NCBI GenBank assembly: GCA_035549195.1
Contig: DASZRK010000060.1
Location: 35,301 to 99,300 of the forward strand
DNA from: a bacterium
GTDB taxonomy: Bacteria > Oederibacteriota > Muellerivitia > Muellerivitales > Muellerivitaceae
Reading direction: 5' to 3'
DNA length: 64,000 nt
The translations under genes and the position numbers were made by a program. The notes beneath the pieces were generated by a model. That model was not told the origin of the DNA. It saw nothing but the letters and a program-made list of their open reading frames with translations, and searched no databases. The number at the start of each line of letters is the position of its first letter. Position 1 is the first letter of the stretch. Positions 17,803 to 29,911 of this stretch are shown in pieces.

Positions 17803-18204
17803 ATGGGCGTGAAACGACGCAGCCGTGAATTGGCGTTGCAGATGCTTTTCCAGATGGACATGGGAACGGTCCAGATGAAGGACCTGGAGGAGAACTTCCT
17901 ACCCCAGGCCAGCGCCCCCGAACTGGCCAAGGTGCTGTCCCTGCAGATGGTGCGGGCCACCTGGGACAAACTGGCCGACATCGACAAGCGCCTGCGGGGA
18001 TTGGCCGAGAACTGGGACCTGGCCCGGATGGCCGCCGTGGACCGCAATATCCTGCGGTTGGCGGCCTATGAGATCCTTTATGAGAAGGAAGTGCCCAAGT
18101 CGGTGGCCATCAACGAGGCCATCGAGATCGTGAAGCGTTTCAGCACCGACGAGTCGAGCAAATTCGTGAACGGCATCTTGGACAAATTGGAGAAACCGGC
18201 CTAA
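17803..18204 (+). CDS. nusB: Transcription antitermination factor NusB
   Basis: 133-residue all-helical RNA-binding protein of the rRNA antitermination complex. Recognised by RSRELALQMLFQMDM at the N-terminus, MAAVDRNILRLAAYEIL, the VAINEAIEIVKRFSTDESSKFVNGILD block and normal length. Last gene of the riboflavin operon; the rib-nusB linkage is widespread in bacteria. Confidence 0.96.
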   Translation: MGVKRRSRELALQMLFQMDMGTVQMKDLEENFLPQASAPELAKVLSLQMVRATWDKLADIDKRLRGLAENWDLARMAAVDRNILRLAAYEILYEKEVPKSVAINEAIEIVKRFSTDESSKFVNGILDKLEKPA

Positions 18205-18300
18205 AGGCTCCGACAAATGAAGGGTCCTGCTGGTTTGGATATGCTGTTTCCTTATTCCGTGGATCGTTCCGTCCTGCCGCACCATATGGAGAGATAGAGA

Positions 18301-18651
18301 GTGGAAATCGACATCCCGTCCGACATCCGGACCTTCCTGGACGAAGTGGTGGATTCCTTCGTCATGTGGGACCTGCTGATCTTCTGCTCCAAGAAGAACT
18401 TCGAATCGCACACGCCCGCCCAAGCCGCCCAGATGCTGGGCCGCATGGCCGAGGATGTGGAAAAACCGGCCCGGAAACTGCAACAATTGGGGCTGATCAC
18501 CATGGAGAAGAGGGGGGATGGGGAATTGGTCTGCCGGTTGAACCCCGACTCGGACCGCTATGCATCCCTCCAGCGCTTCTGGGCCTATAACGAGAACCAG
18601 GAGAACCGCCTGCGGATCCTCAGTTACCTGCTCCAGAAAAAGGTCCGGTAA
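18301..18651 (+). CDS. Small predicted winged-helix protein
   Basis: 116 residues from a GTG behind AGAGAG. The segment ~20-85 has the helix-helix-helix-wing pattern of a winged HTH (AQAAQMLGRMAEDVEKP, then LQQLGLITMEKRGDGELVC as wing). The C-terminus is a short helix. Between nusB and a phosphoesterase gene on the same strand, about 100 bases from nusB. Could be a small DNA-binding regulator; no family recognised. Confidence 0.6.
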   Translation: MEIDIPSDIRTFLDEVVDSFVMWDLLIFCSKKNFESHTPAQAAQMLGRMAEDVEKPARKLQQLGLITMEKRGDGELVCRLNPDSDRYASLQRFWAYNENQENRLRILSYLLQKKVR

Positions 18652-18705
18652 AGCCGTCTTTCTTCCCTCCGCTCCGGCAAGGTTTGCCGCGTCCCTTGTG
18701 TTAAA

Positions 18706-19446
18706 ATGCCTCCCATGCGATACGGGCTCTTTTCCGACGTTCACAGTAATCTCGAGGCCATGACGGCCGTCGCCAAGTCCATGAAGGACGCGGGCGTCGT
18801 CCAGACCCTTTGCGGCGGGGACTTCGTCGGTTATTACGCCGACCCCAACGCGACCATCGATCTCATCCGGTCCCTCGACTGCTGGAAATCGGTCATGGGC
18901 AACCACGATGCCGGGCTCCTGGGCCTCACCTCCCTCGACAAGTTCAACAAACCCGCCGCCGAGGCCATCCTTTGGACCCGGGGCCGCATCACCCCCGCGA
19001 ACCGGCAGTTCCTCCAGGGCCTGCGCCTGCGCGAGGAGATCGGCGAGATCCAATTGGTGCATTCCTCGCCGCTCCAGAGCGAGGAGTGGCATTACCTCAC
19101 CGCCCAGGAGGACCTGGAACGCAACTTCCGCTATTTCCAGGGCTTCATCTGTTTCTTCGGCCACGTCCACAAACCCTTCATCGCCGAACAAAAGAAGGAC
19201 GGGTCGGTGAGGATCATCGAGGACGCGGACTACCAATTGGATCCGGAATGCCGCTACCTGGTGAACGTGGGGTCCGTGGGCCAACCCCGGGACGGCAGCC
19301 CCAAGACCTGCTGGGTGCTCTACGATTCCACCGCCAAGACCCTCTCCATCAAGCGGCTCGACTACGACTTCGAGACCACCGCCAAGAAGACCCTCGACGC
19401 CGGGCTTCCCGAATATCTCGCCCAGCGGTTGAAGACGGGAAAATAA
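18706..19446 (+). CDS. Calcineurin-like metallophosphoesterase (YfcE/MJ0936 type)
   Basis: 246 residues. The metal-binding motifs appear in order: LFSDVHSNLEAM, CGGDFVGYYADP, VMGNHDAGL, QLVHSSP and FFGHVHKPF. The compact size and NVGSVGQPRDGSPK near the end match the small phosphodiesterase subgroup rather than DNA-processing enzymes. Start at 18706 or at a second ATG at 18715 (MRYGLFSD), which is closer to family N-termini. Substrate unknown. Confidence 0.9.
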   Translation: MPPMRYGLFSDVHSNLEAMTAVAKSMKDAGVVQTLCGGDFVGYYADPNATIDLIRSLDCWKSVMGNHDAGLLGLTSLDKFNKPAAEAILWTRGRITPANRQFLQGLRLREEIGEIQLVHSSPLQSEEWHYLTAQEDLERNFRYFQGFICFFGHVHKPFIAEQKKDGSVRIIEDADYQLDPECRYLVNVGSVGQPRDGSPKTCWVLYDSTAKTLSIKRLDYDFETTAKKTLDAGLPEYLAQRLKTGK

Positions 19447-19453
19447 CTGGCCA

Positions 19454-22281
<2,828 letters not shown>

Positions 22282-22286
22282 GAATG

Positions 22287-22475
22287 TGTCATTGCGAGGA
22301 ATGCCGGACGAATAGGCCGGCGCAAATGACGAAGCAATCTCAGTTCCAAAATAAGGTCCTTATTTATACTGGAGTTGCCGCGTCGTAACCGTCCCGCCCT
22401 TCGAGGGCCTCAGGGCTTATCAATAGGCCATGAGCTTGTCGAATGGCTATTCGCGGGCCACTCCTCGCAATGACA
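22287..22475. repeat. MITE-like element, family 1, complete copy
   Basis: 189 bases bounded by a perfect 14-base terminal inverted repeat (TGTCATTGCGAGGA at 22287-22300, its complement at 22462-22475). The right ~100 bases recur at 23040-23138 with only a few changes. Non-coding. It sits directly after ligA and directly before the next gene's ribosome site. Confidence 0.75.
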
Positions 22476-22495
22476 GAAAAAAACAGAGGAAGATC

Positions 22496-22963
22496 ATGAA
22501 ACCTAAGTCGGCCATGCTTTTTGCCATTTTCCTGCTCATTTGCGTATATCCGCTAGGACGGGATGCCTTCGCGGGACAGACGGCTTCCCAGGACGCCGGG
22601 GTGGTGGCGGGGGAACTGGAAAAGGCCAAGGCCGAGACCCAAAAGCTCAAGGACGCCTGGGACAAGTCCCGGTTGGAAACGACCCTCTACGAAAAGCGGG
22701 TGAAGCGGGCCACCGATCGTTTCGCCAAGGCCGCCCAGGGCCTGAAGGACAAGGCGCGGGTAGAGAAGGAAAAGGCGGAGATCGAATTCCAGATCTCCCT
22801 CGAACGCCGGAAGTTGGCCTACAACGCCTGGCAGGCGGCCCAATTGCGCGCGGCCGCCAAGGAATCCCTCTTGAAGGCCTTGGAGGACGACAAGGATTGC
22901 GAGGAGATCGGCAAGCGGATCGAGGGACTGAAGGCCAAGCTGGCGGGCTTGACCGGGAAATAG
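22496..22963 (+). CDS. Secreted coiled-coil protein of unknown function
   Basis: 155 residues from the ATG at 22496 (GAGGA five bases upstream). An upstream in-frame ATG at 22430 would run through the repeat element and destroy the signal peptide. Signal peptide 1-27 (SAMLFAIFLLICVYPLGRDA), then an almost continuous Lys/Glu/Ala-rich coiled coil to the end with one Cys pair region (DKDCEEIG). Flanked on both sides by copies of the same repeat. No family recognised. Confidence 0.65.
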   Translation: MKPKSAMLFAIFLLICVYPLGRDAFAGQTASQDAGVVAGELEKAKAETQKLKDAWDKSRLETTLYEKRVKRATDRFAKAAQGLKDKARVEKEKAEIEFQISLERRKLAYNAWQAAQLRAAAKESLLKALEDDKDCEEIGKRIEGLKAKLAGLTGK

Positions 22964-22976
22964 AAGGGGGACGGTG

Positions 22977-23138
22977 GCGACGAAGCGACCCCAGTTCCCA
23001 AATAACATCCCTGGGAAAAGGCTTATCTGAACTGAGTTTGCCGCGTCGTGATCGCCCCGCCCTTCGAGGGCCTCAGGGCTTATCAATAGGCCATGAGCTT
23101 GTCGAATGGCTATTCGCGGGTCACTCCTCGCAATGACA
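22977..23138. repeat. MITE-like element, family 1, left end degraded
   Basis: Second copy of the element at 22287-22475. The right ~100 bases and the right terminal repeat (23125-23138) are well kept, the left terminal repeat is not recognisable. The rest of the 375-base gap before secA (23139-23338) holds a short extra CGCAATGACAG fragment and a GCGCCTTGGC tandem pair but no gene that I can see. Confidence 0.65.
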
Positions 23139-23338
23139 GCAAAATTGCAACGTGGCCAAAGTTCCCGCAATGACAGTGATTTTGACCTTGGGCGGTTCTT
23201 GAACCCCCCCTTTGGAATCCCTATACTTCCCCTTCCTAGCCTCCAAATCCTCAAGAAAAACGTCAAAAAGACGTTCTTTCCAATAACCCATCCGTCCCTT
23301 GGCGCCTTGGCGCCTTGGCGGTGAAAAAAGGTGTTCTT

Positions 23339-26023
23339 TTGATCGGCAATATCCTCACCAAGGTCTTCGGCAGCAAGACGGAGCGCGAATTGAAGGGCCT
23401 CTGGCCCAAGGTCCAGGCCATCAACGCCCTGGAACCCCAAATGAAGGCCCTCTCCGACCAGGACCTCCGCAACAAGACCGCCGAGTTCAAGGAACGCCTG
23501 GCCAAGGGCCAGACCCTGGACGACCTGCTCGTCGAGGCCTTCGCGGTGGTGCGGGAAGCCGCCCAGCGCACCATCGGCCAGCGGCACTTCGACGTCCAGC
23601 TCATCGGCGGCATGGTGCTCCACGCGGGGAAGATCGCCGAGATGAAGACCGGGGAAGGGAAGACCCTGGTGGGGACCCTGCCCGTCTACCTCAACGCCCT
23701 CGCGGGCAAGGGCGTCCATGTGGTGACCGTCAACGACTTCCTGGCCGAACGGGACAGCCACGGCCGGGGCGACTTCAAGGGCATGGCCAACATCTACAGC
23801 TTCCTGGGGCTCACCACGGGCGTCATCAAGCACGGGATGGACCATGAGGAACGCAAGGGCGCCTACAACTGCGACATCACCTTCGGCACGAACAACGAAC
23901 TGGGCTTCGACTACCTCAGGGACAACATGGCCACCTCCATGGACCACGTGGTCCAGCGCGACCTCAACTACGCCATCGTGGACGAGGTGGACAGCATCCT
24001 GGTGGACGAGGCCCGCACGCCCCTGATCATCTCGGGGCCCAGCGAGGAATCCACCGACCTCTACTATAAGATCGACCGCATCATCCCCTCCCTCAAGGCG
24101 GGCAAGGACAACGACTACGACACCGAGGAAAAGACCCGGGCGGTCTTCCTGACCGAATCGGGCGTCCGCCACGTGGAGAAACTGCTGCAGGTGGACAACC
24201 TCTACGACCCCAAGAACGTCCAGTTGGTCCACCACGTCCAACAGGCCCTCAAGGCCCACGTCATCTTCAAGAAGGACGTGGACTACATCGTGAAGGACGG
24301 CGAGGTCGTCATCGTCGACGAGTTCACCGGCCGCCTCATGCAGGGCCGCCGCTATTCGGACGGATTGCACCAGGCCCTGGAGGCCAAGGAGAAGGTCAAG
24401 ATCGAGGCCGAGAACCAGACCCTGGCCACCATCACCTTCCAGAACTTCTTCCGCATGTACAAGAAACTGGCCGGCATGACCGGGACCGCCGAGACCGAGG
24501 CCGCCGAGTTCAAGGAGATCTACAACCTGGACGTGCTCACCATCCCCACGCACCGCCCCATGGTGCGCGTGGACGAGCCCGACGCGGTCTACCGGTCGGT
24601 GCGCGAGAAGTACGACGCCATCGCCAAGGACATCGAGGAGCTCCACAAGAAGGGCCAGCCGGTCCTGGTGGGGACGGTCTCCATCGAGAAGAACGAGATG
24701 CTCTCGGCCATGCTCAAGAAGCGGGGCATCAAGCACGAGGTCCTCAACGCCAAGTTCCATGAGCGGGAATCGGACATCATCGCCCTGGCCGGCCGGCCCG
24801 GCGGGGTCACCATCGCCACCAACATGGCGGGCCGCGGGACCGACATCAAGCTGGGGCCCGGTATGAGCGAGTTGGGGGGGCTGGCCGTCTTCGGCACCGA
24901 GCGCCACGAGAGCCGCCGCATCGACAACCAGCTGCGGGGCCGTTCCGGCCGCCAGGGCGACCCGGGCCTCTCCCGTTTCTACGTGTCCCTCGAGGACGAC
25001 CTGATGCGCATCTTCGGGTCCGACAAGCTCAAGGATTGGATGACGCGCCTCGGCATGGAGGAGGGGGAGGTCATCCAGCATCCCTGGGTCTCCAAGTCCA
25101 TCGAACGGGCCCAAAAGGCCGTGGAAGCCCACAACTTCGACATCCGCAAACACCTGCTCGAATACGACGACGTGATGAACAAGCAGCGGGAGGTCATCTA
25201 CCGGGAACGCAACCGGGTCCTGCGCCAGAACGACATCCGCTCCCACATGCTGGAGGTGCTGGAGGACGTGGCGGTGATCGGCGTGGAGGCCCACATCCCC
25301 GAAAAAGCCGACACGGACAAGTGGGACTTCGAGGGGCTCCACAAGTGGTTCCAGGGCATCTTCCAGACGCCGTTGGACTGGCAGAAGGAGAACCTGGTCC
25401 GCCTGGACCGGGACGCCCTTTTCGCGGCCATGAAGGACGAGATCCTCAAGGCCTATGAGGCCAAAGAGAAGGCGCTCACCCCCCAGGTCATGCGTACCCT
25501 GGAGCGGGCCATCCTCCTGCAGGTCGTGGACAACCAGTGGAAGGACCACCTGCTTTCCATGGACCACTTGAAGGAAGGCATCGGCCGGCAAGGCTACGGC
25601 GGCAAGGACCCATTGATCGAGTACAAACGCGAGGGCTTCGAGCTCTTCCGGGAGATGGTGGGCCGCATCAAGGAAGAGACCCTCAAACTGCTCTTCCTGG
25701 TGCAGGGCGTGCGCTCGGTCGATGACCTTTTCCCGACCGGCGAGTTCAAGAACATCCGGGAAGAGCATCCGGATTTCGACCCCCGCGCCGCCGCCCAGGC
25801 CACCCGGGCCCAGGCGCCCCAACCCATGGGCATGCTGGGCGGCAACGTGGCCCCCGGTTTCGGCGGACCCCCTCCGGGCTACGACGAATGGGAAGCCCAG
25901 GGCAGCCAGCCCCGGGAACAGGTGAAGATCGCCCCCATCCGCCGCGACGAGCCCAAGGTCGGGCGTAACGACCCCTGCTGGTGCGGTTCTGGCAAAAAGT
26001 ATAAGAAGTGTCACGGGGCCTAG
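23339..26023 (+). CDS. secA: Preprotein translocase ATPase SecA
   Basis: Motor of Sec-dependent export. I place the start at TTG 23339 ([19 protein letters not shown]), six bases after AGGTG and matching the normal SecA N-terminus; TTG 23315 and GTG 23321 are alternatives. Visible: Walker A (MKTGEGKTL), DEAD-like [15 protein letters not shown], the preprotein cross-linking region, [12 protein letters not shown], and the C-terminal linker ending in the zinc-binding SEC-C motif ([15 protein letters not shown]). About 894 residues, full length. The DNA just downstream repeats the SEC-C tail (separate entry). Confidence 0.97.
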   Translation: MIGNILTKVFGSKTERELKGLWPKVQAINALEPQMKALSDQDLRNKTAEFKERLAKGQTLDDLLVEAFAVVREAAQRTIGQRHFDVQLIGGMVLHAGKIAEMKTGEGKTLVGTLPVYLNALAGKGVHVVTVNDFLAERDSHGRGDFKGMANIYSFLGLTTGVIKHGMDHEERKGAYNCDITFGTNNELGFDYLRDNMATSMDHVVQRDLNYAIVDEVDSILVDEARTPLIISGPSEESTDLYYKIDRIIPSLKAGKDNDYDTEEKTRAVFLTESGVRHVEKLLQVDNLYDPKNVQLVHHVQQALKAHVIFKKDVDYIVKDGEVVIVDEFTGRLMQGRRYSDGLHQALEAKEKVKIEAENQTLATITFQNFFRMYKKLAGMTGTAETEAAEFKEIYNLDVLTIPTHRPMVRVDEPDAVYRSVREKYDAIAKDIEELHKKGQPVLVGTVSIEKNEMLSAMLKKRGIKHEVLNAKFHERESDIIALAGRPGGVTIATNMAGRGTDIKLGPGMSELGGLAVFGTERHESRRIDNQLRGRSGRQGDPGLSRFYVSLEDDLMRIFGSDKLKDWMTRLGMEEGEVIQHPWVSKSIERAQKAVEAHNFDIRKHLLEYDDVMNKQREVIYRERNRVLRQNDIRSHMLEVLEDVAVIGVEAHIPEKADTDKWDFEGLHKWFQGIFQTPLDWQKENLVRLDRDALFAAMKDEILKAYEAKEKALTPQVMRTLERAILLQVVDNQWKDHLLSMDHLKEGIGRQGYGGKDPLIEYKREGFELFREMVGRIKEETLKLLFLVQGVRSVDDLFPTGEFKNIREEHPDFDPRAAAQATRAQAPQPMGMLGGNVAPGFGGPPPGYDEWEAQGSQPREQVKIAPIRRDEPKVGRNDPCWCGSGKKYKKCHGA

Positions 26024-26093
26024 GACCGTTCCCTGTGACGAGCCTACAAGGCGAGGAACGGGATCAGGGAGCGCCATTCCAAGGGAATGGTGC

Positions 26094-26264
26094 AAGGTCG
26101 GGCGTAACGACCCCTGCTGGTGCGGGAGCGGGAAGAAGTACAAGAAATGCCATGGAGCGTAAGCGGAATGGCGTTTCGGCCTGCGCTTGAGCCCACCAGG
26201 CGAAACGCAAGGTGAGGGGTGCCGTTCCAATGAGGAACGGCGAAAGAAGTGCCACGGCGCTTAA
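26094..26264 (+). pseudogene. Duplicated SecA zinc-binding tails
   Basis: 26094-26162 encodes [21 protein letters not shown] plus a preceding Lys and a stop: the exact last 22 residues of SecA, in a different frame from secA. Bases coding the first ~10 residues are identical to secA; after that 10 of the last 12 codons differ yet every change is synonymous. 26241-26264 holds a third partial tail (RKKCHGA, stop), again with different codons. Between them are short inverted repeats (GCCATTCC/GGAATGG, GCCGTTCC/GGAACGGC). No start codon of its own is evident; the frame of the first copy is open from 26022. Confidence 0.8.
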
Positions 26265-26265
26265 G

Positions 26266-26380
26266 GCATCACACGACACGAAGCCACGAAGTTTTGAAGA
26301 GATCGTTCGAAGGGTGAAGATTCAAGAATGTCCATTTTCGGCCGGCCTTCGTGTCTTGGCGGCTTCGTGTCATGTTATGC
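26266..26380. repeat. Intergenic inverted-repeat element
   Basis: 115 bases with long imperfect inverted ends: GCATCACACGACACGAAGCC at the left and the complement of GCATAACATGACACGAAGCC at the right. It lies between the SecA tail remnants and the peptide-binding lipoprotein gene. Non-coding; MITE-like. Together with the tail copies it fills the 380-base gap 26024-26404. Confidence 0.6.
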
Positions 26381-26404
26381 CTTTATCTTTTTCAGGGGGG
26401 TCTC

Positions 26405-28054
26405 ATGAACCGTAACTCTTCGTTGATCCTGGCGGTTTTAGCGGCCATCCTTCTGGCCGGCTGCTCCCATAAGGACCCCAAGATCTACGCCCAGGGCGGC
26501 CCGGTGGCCGACGGGGACACCCTCATTGAATCCTCCATCGGCGACGCCAAGACCCTGAACCCGGTCCTCATGGACGAAAGCGCGGGCGGGGACATCGTCG
26601 CCTTGGTCTTCAACGGCCTCCTGCGTTACAACGAAAAGATGGAATTGGAGCCTTGCCTGGCCGAGAAGTGGAAGGTCTCCAAGGACGGCAAGACCATCAC
26701 CTATAACCTGCGCCATGGCGTCAAGTTCCACGACGGCGTGGAGATGACGGCGGAGGACGTGGTCTTCACCTACAAGGTCTTCTCGGACCCGACGGTGAAC
26801 ACCCCCTATGGGGCCGATTACCAGTACATCAAGTCGGTGGAGGCCGAGGGCCTCTACACGGTCAAGGTGACCTACAAGAAGGCCTTCGCCCCCGCCCTGA
26901 CGAACACCTTTTCCTCCATCCTTCCCAAGCATCTTTTGGAAGGGAAGGACATCAATAAGGACGACGATTTCAACCGGCACCCCATCGGCACCGGGCCCTA
27001 CAAGTTCAAGGAGTGGAAGACCGCCCAGCAGATCGTGCTGGAGGCCAACCCGGACTATTGGGAGGGCAAACCCCATATCAAGCGTTTCATCATGCGGATC
27101 ATCCCGGACCAGTCCTCCGAGTTCCTGAGCCTGCTCAAGGGCGAGATCGACGGCATGGGCGCCTGGACCAGCGGGGGACTGACGCCCGAGCAGTACGCCC
27201 GGCAGACCGACACCCCGAAGTTCACCGACTACTACGACAAATTCCGCACCGACCAGTTCGTCTACGTCTATGTCGGCTGGAACCTGGAGAACCCGCTCTT
27301 CCAGGATGTGAGGGTCCGCAAGGCCCTGACCATGGCCATCGACCGCCAGAGCATCATCCAGAACGTGGTCTATGGACTGGGGAGCATCTGCACCGGTCCC
27401 TTCGTGCCCCAGTCCTGGGCCTGCGATAAGGACGTGAAGCCCTATCCCTTCGACGTGGAGGGGGCCAAGAAGGTCCTGGCGGAAGCCGGTTGGAAGCCCG
27501 GCGCCGACGGCATCCTGCACAAGACCATCCAGGGCAAGGACACCCCCTTCCGGTTCAAGCTCTATACCAACCAGGGCAACGTCAGCCGGGAGCGCATCGC
27601 CACGATCGTCCAGCAGCAGCTCAAGCAGGTGGGCATCGATTGTTCCCCCCAGATCATGGAATGGACCACCCTGCTGAACGAATACATCAACAAGCGCAAA
27701 TACGACGCCATGGTCATGGGCTGGCAGTTCGGCCCGGAGCCCGACTGTTACCTTTCCTGGCACTCCTCCCAGATGGGCGAACACCAGTACAACATGGTCG
27801 ACTACAAGAACCGCACGGTGGACTCGCTGCTGGTGCAGGGCCGGACCACCCTGGACCCGGCCAAACGGGCGCGCATCTACCACCGGATCCACCGGATCCT
27901 CCACGACGACGTGGCCGCCACTTTCCTTTATGTCCCCAACTCGCTGCCGGCGCTGCACAAGCGCTTCAAGGGGGTGGAGGTCAACCCGAACGGGATCGGT
28001 TGGCACCCGGAGCGGTGGTACGTGCCCGCCGACCAGCAGAAATACGCCCAATAG
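26405..28054 (+). CDS. Peptide/solute ABC transporter substrate-binding lipoprotein (SBP family 5)
   Basis: 549 residues from ATG 26405, just after a GGGGGGT ribosome site. Lipobox LLAGC at ~18-22. SBP_bac_5 fold signatures: DPKTLNP-like SIGDAKTLNPVL, ALVFNGLLRYNEKMELEPCLAEKW, YNLRHGVKFHDGVEMTAEDVVFTY, GTGPYKF and RKALTMAIDRQSII. Followed by two cognate permeases. Substrate likely oligopeptide or dipeptide, but this family also binds nickel, sugars and others. Confidence 0.93.
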   Translation: MNRNSSLILAVLAAILLAGCSHKDPKIYAQGGPVADGDTLIESSIGDAKTLNPVLMDESAGGDIVALVFNGLLRYNEKMELEPCLAEKWKVSKDGKTITYNLRHGVKFHDGVEMTAEDVVFTYKVFSDPTVNTPYGADYQYIKSVEAEGLYTVKVTYKKAFAPALTNTFSSILPKHLLEGKDINKDDDFNRHPIGTGPYKFKEWKTAQQIVLEANPDYWEGKPHIKRFIMRIIPDQSSEFLSLLKGEIDGMGAWTSGGLTPEQYARQTDTPKFTDYYDKFRTDQFVYVYVGWNLENPLFQDVRVRKALTMAIDRQSIIQNVVYGLGSICTGPFVPQSWACDKDVKPYPFDVEGAKKVLAEAGWKPGADGILHKTIQGKDTPFRFKLYTNQGNVSRERIATIVQQQLKQVGIDCSPQIMEWTTLLNEYINKRKYDAMVMGWQFGPEPDCYLSWHSSQMGEHQYNMVDYKNRTVDSLLVQGRTTLDPAKRARIYHRIHRILHDDVAATFLYVPNSLPALHKRFKGVEVNPNGIGWHPERWYVPADQQKYAQ

Positions 28055-28094
28055 CCCTTAATGACGGGGAACCCGGCCGATGGTAAGGTGAGGC

Positions 28095-29066
28095 ATGCGT
28101 AACTACCTCCTGCGCCGTCTGCTGGTCATGGTGCCCATGGTGCTGGGCATCTCCATCCTTACCTTCGCCATCCTCCAGCTTTCCCCCGGCGACCCGGCCT
28201 CCCTCTCGGTGAGCCTGAACTCCAAGATCGATCCCGGCTACATCACCAAACTGCGGGCGTCCTACGGCCTGGACCAGCCGGTCTATGTCCAATACGGCCA
28301 TTGGCTCCAGGGGATGCTGACGCTCAACTTCGGCAATTCCTTCATGGACGGGCGTCCGGTCTCCACGGTCATCGCCGAAAGGCTCCCGGCCACCCTGCTC
28401 CTGTCCGGTCTCTCCGAGGTCCTGTTGTTCCTCGTGGCCGTGCCCCTGGGGGTGATGGCGGCCTATTACCGGGGAAGCTGGCTGGACCGGTTCCTGACCC
28501 TGTTCTCCTTCGCCGGATTCGCCATGCCGACCTTCTGGCTGGCCCTGATGCTCATGCTCATCTTCGGGGTCCATCTGGGCTGGCTTCCCGTCTCGGGCAT
28601 GACGAGCGTGGGGTCCGAATATCTCCCTTGGTACGGGAGGATCGGGGACCTGGCCCTGCACCTCATCCTTCCGCTCGTCGTCACCACCTATGGCGGGCTG
28701 GCCTCGGTCTCCCGTTACGCCCGCACCTCCATGCTCGAGGTCATCCGGCAGGACTACATCCGCACCGCCCGGGCCAAGGGCCTTTCCGAATTCCAGGTGG
28801 TCTTCAAGCACGCCCTCCCCAACGCCCTGATCCCCATCATCACGCTGCTGGGCCTCTCCTTGCCCGCCCTCATCGGGGGCAGTTTCATCATCGAGACCAT
28901 CTTCGCCTGGCCCGGGATGGGCCGCCTGGGCTTCGAGGCCATCATGTCGCGCAACTACACCCTGGTCATGGGCATCGGCACCATTTCGGCGATCCTCACC
29001 CTGCTGGGGAACCTCCTGGCGGACATCGGTTATGCCCTGGCCGACCCGAGGGTGCGCTATGAATAG
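28095..29066 (+). CDS. Peptide-type ABC transporter permease, DppB/OppB family
   Basis: 323 residues, six TM helices, opening RNYLLRRLLVMVPMVLGISI and carrying the EAA-like cytoplasmic loop (YIRTARAKGLSEFQVVFKHAL) that contacts the ATPases. Starts 40 bases after the binding-protein gene and overlaps the next permease by eight bases. Works as heterodimer with the DppC-like product. Confidence 0.95.
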   Translation: MRNYLLRRLLVMVPMVLGISILTFAILQLSPGDPASLSVSLNSKIDPGYITKLRASYGLDQPVYVQYGHWLQGMLTLNFGNSFMDGRPVSTVIAERLPATLLLSGLSEVLLFLVAVPLGVMAAYYRGSWLDRFLTLFSFAGFAMPTFWLALMLMLIFGVHLGWLPVSGMTSVGSEYLPWYGRIGDLALHLILPLVVTTYGGLASVSRYARTSMLEVIRQDYIRTARAKGLSEFQVVFKHALPNALIPIITLLGLSLPALIGGSFIIETIFAWPGMGRLGFEAIMSRNYTLVMGIGTISAILTLLGNLLADIGYALADPRVRYE

Positions 29067-29904
29067 GGTCCTGCGGACGATGGGACGGCACAAGCTGGTG
29101 GCCGTCGGCGGGCTCCTGGTGGGGTTCCTGGTGCTCACGGCCCTGACGGCCCAATGGATCGCGCCCTACGACCCGAACCTGCAGGTCCTTTCCGACCGGC
29201 TCCTCCCTCCCGGGGCCCATCATTGGCTGGGTACGGACCAGTACGGCCGGGACATCCTCTCCCGCCTCTTCTACAGTTCCCGCATCTCCCTTTCGGTGGG
29301 GTTGGTGGCGGTCTCCATCTATGTGCTGATCGGGACCACCGTGGGGGCGGTGGCGGGCTACTACGGGGGGCTGGTGGACGGGCTCCTCATGCGCTTCACC
29401 GACATCGTGTTGTGCATCCCCACCTTCCTGCTGATCCTGATGGTGGTGGCCTTCGTGGGGCCCAGCATCGTGAACATCATGGTGGTCATCGGGCTGACCT
29501 CCTGGACCGACGTGGCCCGGTTGGTGCGCGGGGAGGTCCTTTCGCTCAAGGAACGGGAATTCATCCAGGCGGCCCGGGTCATCGGGGCCGGCGACGTGCG
29601 CATCATTTTCCGCCATCTCCTGCCCAACGCCCTGGGGCCCATCCTGGTCGTGGCCACCTTGGGCATCGGCGGGGCCATCCTCACCGAATCGGCCCTTTCC
29701 TACCTGGGCCTGGGGGTCCAGCCGCCCACCCCCAGCTGGGGCAACATGCTGGAGGAAGGGAAGGAGCATCTGACCGACGCCTGGTGGCTCATCACCTTCC
29801 CGGGGCTGGCCATCTTCTTCACCGTGCTGGGCTATAACCTGCTGGGCGAGGGCCTGCGGGACTACCTGGACCCCCGCCTGCGGGGTAGTGACCGCAACGG
29901 CTGA
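29059..29904 (+). CDS. Peptide-type ABC transporter permease, DppC/OppC family
   Basis: 281 residues from ATG 29059, inside the end of the DppB-like gene; an earlier ATG nine codons upstream adds nothing conserved. N-terminal TM, the periplasmic HHWLGTDQYGRDILSRLFY motif typical of OppC/DppC, and the EAA loop (EFIQAARVIGAGDVRIIFRHLL). The operon ends here: no DppD/DppF ATPases follow, so they must be encoded elsewhere. Confidence 0.95.
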   Translation: MNRVLRTMGRHKLVAVGGLLVGFLVLTALTAQWIAPYDPNLQVLSDRLLPPGAHHWLGTDQYGRDILSRLFYSSRISLSVGLVAVSIYVLIGTTVGAVAGYYGGLVDGLLMRFTDIVLCIPTFLLILMVVAFVGPSIVNIMVVIGLTSWTDVARLVRGEVLSLKEREFIQAARVIGAGDVRIIFRHLLPNALGPILVVATLGIGGAILTESALSYLGLGVQPPTPSWGNMLEEGKEHLTDAWWLITFPGLAIFFTVLGYNLLGEGLRDYLDPRLRGSDRNG

Positions 29905-29911
29905 GGCGGCT

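Noticed and set aside
22553..26230. Very long open frame (over 1200 codons) on the minus strand opposite secA, and similar ones opposite ligA (20149-21936) and priA (30789-32783)
   Set aside because: These arise from GC-rich codon bias in the sense gene; their translations are low-complexity with no domain, and the sense genes are certain.
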